Source: Lentisphaeria bacterium
GTDB taxonomy: Bacteria; Verrucomicrobiota; Lentisphaeria; Victivallales; Victivallaceae
DNA length: 45,824 nt
Reading direction: 5' to 3'
Assembly (NCBI GenBank): GCA_017507125.1
Contig: JAFWBQ010000102.1
Span: 1 to 45,824, forward strand
Shown: piece after piece, positions 41,644-45,824 of the stretch
How positions within the stretch are numbered: the first letter of the stretch is position 1
How the letters are laid out: every line of letters starts with the position of its first letter
Program-made: the position numbers and the translations under genes
The notes under the pieces: generated by a model
What the model was told of the DNA's origin: nothing
Databases searched by the model: none
The model's input: the letters and a program-made list of their open reading frames with translations, nothing else

Positions 41644-43163
41644 TATTTCTCATCCTGACTTTTCTGATAGGGACGATAGAGGTAAACCACATCATTTTCC
41701 TGCAGACCGGATTTGATCTGGACGAAGTTATCGTTGGACTCGCCGATTTCAACAGTGACCTCCTGGGGACCGCCCAGACCGGAACGGTAAACGAAGAAAC
41801 GGTCGTTTTCTTCAAAGACAGCTTCAATGGGGACAAAGAGCACTTTGGGTATGACCTTTGTGACCACATGGATCTGAACAGACATACCATTGACCAATTT
41901 AGCAGACTGTCTATCCAGTTTCAATTTAGTCTTGTAGATCTTGGGGGAAGCGCTGTCCCACGAGACCATATTGACAGGGAGTGTGGCAATGTGTGAAATG
42001 GTGGCATCGAATTTTTCACCCGGCAGCGAGTCCGGAGTGATGGTCGCTTTGTTACCCACCTGGACTTTGGAGCGGAACTGTTCGGGCAAGTCAAAGTCAA
42101 CCACCAGATTGGACATTTCAGGAATGGTGATCAGCACCTGTCCGCGGCCCACTTCGATACCCAGTTTAACATCGATATTGCCCCAGCGCCGGTCGGGGTC
42201 GCCATAGATCACGACGCCGTCTTCGGGCGCCCGCCATTCCATCATGGGCAAGTATTCTTTATAACGCTGGAGCTGCTTTGACACCCAGCGGACCCGGCGG
42301 CGCAGGTTTTCCATGGATTTTCGCTGCTGGATGGCTTTGGACTCTGTGGAGATCTTCACCTTTTGCAAGGTCAATTTGGCCTGGTCGTAAGCATTGACCA
42401 GACGGAGAAGCTGGCTGGGGTGATCATAGCGTCGGAACACTTTGAAGTTATCTTCGGCATTGGTGAGAGTGTTTTCCGCTTTGTCGATTCTGGCCTGCTG
42501 TTTATCGAGGGCGGCCTGACGGACTTCTTCGGCGTTCTGGGTGGAAGTCGCCTCATATTGCTTGTCACGGGCTTCCCGATAAGCATCTTCTTCTGTTTTG
42601 AGAGCATCTTCAGCTTCGGTGATGGCAAGTTCAAGGGAGTCGCGTTTGTTGATCCGCTCAAAGCGGCGGTATTTCCTCAGGGCGTCATCGGCCTGTGAAA
42701 GTTTTTCTTCAGCATCCTGAAGTGCAGCAGCGTTTTCACTGACGATCACGCGATAGTTTTCCTTAGCCAGATCCAGCTCTTTGGTCAGGTTGTCCAGTTC
42801 GATCTCGAAGTTTTCGATTTTTTCCAGCAGGTCATCGACTTCAAATTTGGCAAGCAGATCGCCTTTTTTGATTTTGGTGTTTTCATCAATGACCCAGATC
42901 AATTTTGTCCTGTGGTTGGCCTGTAAAGCAAGTTTGTGTTTTTTGCTGGCGTTGACATAACCGCCCTGCTGAAGTCCGATAACAAGATCATCACGGCGCA
43001 CCCTGAAGGTACGGTCCATGTCGTCATTTTTTTCTGTTTTTTTGCCAGACGCTTGAATGGCATTTTTGCGGGGCAGATAGACACCGAAGTAAACACCGCA
43101 AAATCCGGCGATCAGCAGGAGTATCCCGCCGAAGATAAAAAGTTTTTTACGGGTCAGTTTCAT
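41643..43163 (-). CDS. Long coiled-coil HlyD/MacA-type adaptor of the secretin-linked exporter
   Basis: A 506-residue periplasmic adaptor with one N-terminal helix (about 8-27). A lipoyl half-motif (residues about 75-110, KIKKGDLLAKFEVDDL) leads to an unusually long alpha-helical region (about 110-285, full of Glu, Lys, Ala and Arg), then the return lipoyl half (WRAPEDGVVIYGD) and beta-barrel/membrane-proximal domains (LPEQFRSKVQVGNKATITPD). MacA-type adaptors are usually about 370-390 residues, so the extra length is mostly hairpin. That suggests a tall periplasmic tunnel reaching toward the secretin encoded just upstream (inference). It overlaps the secretin stop by ATGA. Confidence 0.92.
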   Translation of the reverse strand: MKLTRKKLFIFGGILLLIAGFCGVYFGVYLPRKNAIQASGKKTEKNDDMDRTFRVRRDDLVIGLQQGGYVNASKKHKLALQANHRTKLIWVIDENTKIKKGDLLAKFEVDDLLEKIENFEIELDNLTKELDLAKENYRVIVSENAAALQDAEEKLSQADDALRKYRRFERINKRDSLELAITEAEDALKTEEDAYREARDKQYEATSTQNAEEVRQAALDKQQARIDKAENTLTNAEDNFKVFRRYDHPSQLLRLVNAYDQAKLTLQKVKISTESKAIQQRKSMENLRRRVRWVSKQLQRYKEYLPMMEWRAPEDGVVIYGDPDRRWGNIDVKLGIEVGRGQVLITIPEMSNLVVDFDLPEQFRSKVQVGNKATITPDSLPGEKFDATISHIATLPVNMVSWDSASPKIYKTKLKLDRQSAKLVNGMSVQIHVVTKVIPKVLFVPIEAVFEENDRFFVYRSGLGGPQEVTVEIGESNDNFVQIKSGLQENDVVYLYRPYQKSQDEK

Positions 43164-44773
43164 TTTGCTGCGGCCTTTTTACCTGTTGCCTTGGGGGCGG
43201 GAGCAGCCTTGGGAGCGGGAGCAGCCTTGGAAGCTGCTTCCTTTTTGGGGGCGGGAGCAGCCTTGGGAGCTGCTTCCTTTTTGGGGACGGGAGCAGTCTT
43301 GGGAGCTGCTTCCTTTTTGGGGGCGGGAGCAGCCTTGGGGGCAGCTTCCTTTTTGGGGGCGGGAGCAGCCTTGGGGGCAGGAGAACCCTTATCTGCATTT
43401 TTGAAAGCCTGTGAAAAATCTTTGAAAAAGTCTTCCCGCTTTTCTTTCTGTTTGCCGGGGATGGTGTCCCCCATGTCTTTGAAAAGATTGATCAATGCGG
43501 ACTCATGGAGCGGATTGCTCTTGGCACTCTGGAGCATATCGCCATACAGCTCGCTGGTGGTGGCTGTGTTGTAGGGGTTGTAGAGCATGCCGTTCTGATC
43601 CTTTTCCGCAGGGATGATGTGCACCTTGAGGAAGAAGATCAGCTGAGTGACTTCTTTGGTCGCATTTTTGCCTTTGAAAAGTTCTCCCAGTAAGGGCAGG
43701 TCGCCGAGGATCGGAATTTTTTCTTCTTCAAGAGCGGTACGGCTGGAGTAAAGGCCACCCATCATCACCACCTGCTTGTCGTAAAGGCGCAGGAAACTTT
43801 CGATACTGCGGACGGCAATCACAGGCACAGAATAAGCAGAACCGCCCACGGCGATCTGTTCATTTTTGGTAATGCTGGAAACCTGGGGCCAGAGGCGCAA
43901 GGTAACGCAGTCATCATTGATCATCTGGGGTTCAACTTCCAGCTTTACACCCACGCTCTTGTACTTTGTAGACATCTGCAAGGTGCTGCTGGTGGAGTTG
44001 GCTTCCTGGATAGGAATATCCTGACCGGTGACGATCCGGCTTGTTTCATTGCGTGAAAGAAGGATATTGGGGGCAGAAAGGATCTTGGCATCCTGAGCCA
44101 TCTGAAGCCATTTGAAAGAGATATCCAGCTTATCCTTGCCGGTGAGGGGATTGAAGCTGCCGCCCAATCCCGAAACAGGCTGGGCCGTCGCACCCGGCAC
44201 TTGAGTCGTGGCGCCGAAGGTGTTGCCGCCGGTGGTGTAGTTGATGGAAAGGTTACGGAGCGTTTCATCCTTGAAAGTGACTTCCACGACTTTTGCTTCG
44301 ATCAGCAGCTGGGCACCGGGCACATCCAGACCGCGGAGGATCTCAAGATAGGTGTTGATTTCCTTGTCAGGGGCATTGAGGATCAGCATATTTTCCTCTT
44401 TGACCTGTTCGATGAGAACGGTACCAACAACCACGCCGTCAAGGGCTTTGTAGAGTCGTTCCGCCTTGCTGAAGCGGGGGCGGAAAATCAGGACGGAACG
44501 GTTGTTTTCCCCCTTGATGATCCGGTGGTAGGCGGGCTGAAGTTTGGGGCGTTTGACCAACATGGCAGGGAAGACTGCATCGGTTGAAAACATTTCAGAG
44601 AGCGAGCGGAGGACACTTTCCACATTCTTCCGGCCCTGTTCGATATCCTTCAATGTCCGGACGACGGGAGGAAGTTCGTTTGCAGATTCTTCTGCCCCGT
44701 AGGCAGGCAGGGCAAGCACAAGAGACAAAAGAACTGCACTGAAACAAAATACATGTTTTTTTAACATTTTCAA
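43160..44773 (-). CDS. Secretin-family outer-membrane protein with repeat tail
   Basis: A 537-residue secretin (GspD/PilQ superfamily). A signal peptide (1-26, ending ALPAYG) is followed by one short ring-building region (about 72-152, with LYKALDGVVVGTVLIEQV) and the secretin domain (about 156-390). That domain shows LLIEAKVVEVTF, SAPNILLSRNETSRIVTGQD, VGVKLEVEPQMINDD and a closing MGGLYSSRTALEEEKIPILG followed by DLPLLGELFKGK. The extra N0/N1-N3 repeats of type II secretion secretins are mostly absent. The last ~74 residues are low-complexity Ala/Pro/Lys repeats. No other type II secretion core gene is nearby. Instead, an ABC exporter follows in the same operon with overlapping codons, so it is the likely outer-membrane pore of that exporter. 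Confidence 0.92.
   Translation of the reverse strand: MKMLKKHVFCFSAVLLSLVLALPAYGAEESANELPPVVRTLKDIEQGRKNVESVLRSLSEMFSTDAVFPAMLVKRPKLQPAYHRIIKGENNRSVLIFRPRFSKAERLYKALDGVVVGTVLIEQVKEENMLILNAPDKEINTYLEILRGLDVPGAQLLIEAKVVEVTFKDETLRNLSINYTTGGNTFGATTQVPGATAQPVSGLGGSFNPLTGKDKLDISFKWLQMAQDAKILSAPNILLSRNETSRIVTGQDIPIQEANSTSSTLQMSTKYKSVGVKLEVEPQMINDDCVTLRLWPQVSSITKNEQIAVGGSAYSVPVIAVRSIESFLRLYDKQVVMMGGLYSSRTALEEEKIPILGDLPLLGELFKGKNATKEVTQLIFFLKVHIIPAEKDQNGMLYNPYNTATTSELYGDMLQSAKSNPLHESALINLFKDMGDTIPGKQKEKREDFFKDFSQAFKNADKGSPAPKAAPAPKKEAAPKAAPAPKKEAAPKTAPVPKKEAAPKAAPAPKKEAASKAAPAPKAAPAPKATGKKAAAK
43193..43390 (-). repeat. 36-bp tandem repeat encoding the secretin tail
   Basis: Units beginning GCTGCTTCC (GCAGCTTCC in one) start at 43233, 43269, 43305 and 43341, exactly 36 bp apart, with partial units on both sides. 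Each unit encodes twelve residues of the form APKAAPAPKKEA. Copies differ by a few substitutions, some changing an amino acid (T for A, V for A, S for P). Confidence 0.9.
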
Positions 44774-45275
44774 GATTTCCTTTGATTATTTCCTTATCTA
44801 ACTAAAAAGTTATCTTTAAAAAATAACCTCAAAACTCTTTTATTTCAAGTGATAAAATGAAAAAAAACAGATATCTTGCAAAAATTTTCTTTTTGCCATG
44901 CCGTAAGCATAAATACTCCGAGTTTTCGGATACTGATTTTGAAAGTATTTTCCATATTGCTGCTTTAATATAGCATAGCCAAAAAAATTCAAGAGGGCAA
45001 CGCCAACCTGTAAGCGAGGCGCAATAAAAAAACGACACCATTCTTACTCCCGGAGAGAGAAAACTTCACAAGTGAATGAAAATTGGTGCCATTTCACAGG
45101 TTTGTGCCCTATGCAAACTTGCACGCTTCCGGCATATGCAATTTTGCACTTGAACGGGAATATCAGGAATATCCGGAAGTGACCTGTTCCGAACAGGAAA
45201 AAGAAGAAATAAAAAAACAGCTGACAGCAAATATTGCCGAGCTTGTTTCAACCTTACTTGCAGGAGAAAATAAAA
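44774..45275. other. Leader region of the secretin operon and divergent small-ORF region
   Basis: About 500 bp between the secretin start and the small gene at 45276. On the minus strand there is a TATATT box at 44967-44972, preceded by an A/T-rich stretch with TTGAA at 14-16 bp. A second candidate nearer the gene is TTGAAA, 16 bp, TTATTT (about 44821-44850). The first would give a leader of about 185 nt. The plus-strand part contains copy 2 of the dispersed repeat (45100-45148). Confidence 0.45.
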
Positions 45276-45292
45276 ATGCTGAATGCTTATGA
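45083..45292 (+). CDS. Doubtful small ORF running through the dispersed repeat
   Basis: A 69-codon frame from TTG 45083 whose first ~22 codons are the dispersed repeat (FVPYANLHASGI). The rest, EREYQEYPEVTCSEQEKEEIKK and on, looks protein-like and helical. It overlaps the start of the next small gene by 17 bp, suggesting possible coupling. There is no ATG or clear ribosome-binding site, and no family is recognised. It may be a remnant left by insertion or decay rather than a working gene. Confidence 0.3.
   Translation: MVPFHRFVPYANLHASGICNFALEREYQEYPEVTCSEQEKEEIKKQLTANIAELVSTLLAGENKNAECL
45100..45148 (+). repeat. Dispersed 49-bp repeat, copy 2
   Basis: Matches 226-274 (minus strand) at 41 of 49 positions. 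It begins 8 nt after a TTCACA stretch and ends inside the doubtful ORF at 45083. See copy 1 for coding-frame details. Confidence 0.6.
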
Positions 45293-45557
45293 TTTTGATA
45301 TTACAGAACTCCCTCTGGTAAAAGTTCCGATTTGGAGTTTAAAAACAGAAGAACCTTTTGCGAAACTGTTCCCTATACAGGACCAGACTTTGACTGATAT
45401 CATTGATGATATGAGCTTGAACAACCTTGCTCCGGACATTGTTGAAGCAATCGTGAACGGAGCAGAACCCGATGGATTATCCATCGCACAAATTATGAAA
45501 AACATTCCGGAAGAGTGGAACGAACAGCGCAAGTCTTTCGGTTTCCCGGAACGGTGA
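45276..45557 (+). CDS. Small protein resembling the C-terminus of a serine recombinase
   Basis: A 93-residue protein with AGGAG about 7 nt before the ATG at 45276. Residues about 50-90 (LNNLAPDIVEAIVNGAEPDG, then a short stretch ending PEEWNEQRKSFGF) strongly resemble the final segment of large serine recombinases/resolvases, where APDIxEAIL...W..QR is common. The catalytic resolvase domain is absent in this window, and the first ~45 residues match nothing I know. It could be a decayed recombinase tail or a domesticated stand-alone protein. The similarity is from memory of the family pattern and was not searched. Confidence 0.6.
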   Translation: MLNAYDFDITELPLVKVPIWSLKTEEPFAKLFPIQDQTLTDIIDDMSLNNLAPDIVEAIVNGAEPDGLSIAQIMKNIPEEWNEQRKSFGFPER

Positions 45558-45633
45558 TGGCGGCAAAAGCCGGATGAAGCATCCCGTTGGCATCATCCTT
45601 GCAAATTTGTTGCAAATAAAAGACAATCGCAAA

Positions 45634-45661
45634 TTGATATTTATCTTGCTGATGCTATATT
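45634..45661 (+). promoter_or_regulatory. Promoter of the right-edge membrane protein gene
   Basis: TTGATA (45634-45639), 16 bp, TATATT (45656-45661), about 54 bp before the ATG pair at 45715/45718. Confidence 0.58.
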
Positions 45662-45714
45662 ACATTGACGGTGTCTGATTTATAAATTTTTATACTTCAA
45701 GATAAAGGCGGATA

Positions 45715-45824
45715 ATGATGAAACGGATTTTTTTATTCGCGGGCGCGATCGGCTGGGGCGTTTCCATATTGGGAGTGCTTCTGCCGTGGAGCGTTATGGA
45801 TATTGTTTTGCAGAATATGGGGGC
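45715..45824 (+). CDS. 5' end of a membrane protein gene, cut by the right window edge
   Basis: Open from ATG 45715 (or the adjacent ATG at 45718) to the window end, 36 codons, with an AAGGCGG site upstream. The visible protein starts MMKRIFLFAGAIGWGVSILG and continues as one hydrophobic segment with LPWSVMDIVLQNMG after it. It is probably a small inner-membrane protein; the family cannot be named from this fragment. Confidence 0.65.
   Translation, partial: MMKRIFLFAGAIGWGVSILGVLLPWSVMDIVLQNMG

Noticed and set aside
43193..43390. CRISPR-like direct repeats
   Set aside because: The 36-bp units are tandem without unique spacers and lie in frame within the secretin gene.
42936..43574. Plus-strand open frame with LGAGAAL-type repeats opposite the secretin tail
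   Set aside because: The repeats are the antisense of the Ala/Pro/Lys tail; the secretin frame is supported by family motifs and overlaps.
43160..44773. Secretin as part of a type II secretion or pilus locus
   Set aside because: No GspE, GspF, prepilin peptidase or major pilin genes are nearby; the pseudopilins at 18-19.6 kb are 24 kb away and in a different unit.

Overview
This window looks like a chromosomal segment of a Lentisphaerae (Victivallales-type) bacterium or a close PVC-group relative. I infer this from two tandem pseudopilin-like proteins with a near-identical N-terminal leader and a C-terminal 'FGDGH' motif, several intracellular glycan-degrading enzymes, many SGNH and beta-lactamase-fold hydrolases, and an ECF sigma factor paired with a membrane von Willebrand factor A protein. 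No rRNA, tRNA, CRISPR array or intact mobile element was found by eye. The taxonomic call rests on family style only; no search was run.

Layout. (1) 1-5.6 kb: a cut-off gene at the left edge, a LysR regulator divergent from a GH127-type arabinofuranosidase, then an amidohydrolase overlapping an AAA-type ATPase gene. (2) 5.6-11.8 kb, minus strand: one tightly packed operon holding a membrane glycosyltransferase (split in two frames), a GH78 rhamnosidase, a lauroyl-acyltransferase-like protein and DNA polymerase IV. (3) 12-15.8 kb: glutamate dehydrogenase, UvrC and a xylose-isomerase-like TIM barrel protein. (4) 16-21 kb: a deacetylase-like protein, a DMT transporter, two pseudopilins behind a strong promoter and an unusual leader hairpin, and a MATE exporter. 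(5) 21.2-26.7 kb: an ECF sigma factor plus VWA membrane protein, a secreted SGNH hydrolase, a serine hydrolase and a membrane NlpC/P60 protein. (6) 26.7-39.3 kb: a second DUF1680 protein, a DevBCA-like ABC exporter, and assorted hydrolases with a second MATE exporter. (7) 39.6-44.8 kb: a four-gene translationally coupled operon encoding a secretin, a long coiled-coil HlyD adaptor, an ABC ATPase and a MacB-type permease. (8) 45-45.8 kb: small ORFs, one resembling the C-terminus of a serine recombinase, and a cut-off membrane protein gene.

How the genes fit together. GH127, GH78, DUF1680 and the TIM barrel protein lack signal peptides, so they probably process imported arabinose- and rhamnose-containing oligosaccharides in the cytoplasm. 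The glycosyltransferase and acyltransferase point to envelope lipid or glycan modification. The most unusual unit is the secretin-HlyD-ABC-MacB operon. It looks like a MacAB-type exporter in which a secretin, rather than a TolC-type channel, would provide the outer-membrane exit. A very regular housekeeping promoter (TTGAAA-like, 16-17 bp, TATATT-like) precedes many transcription units and supports many of the operon boundaries given here.
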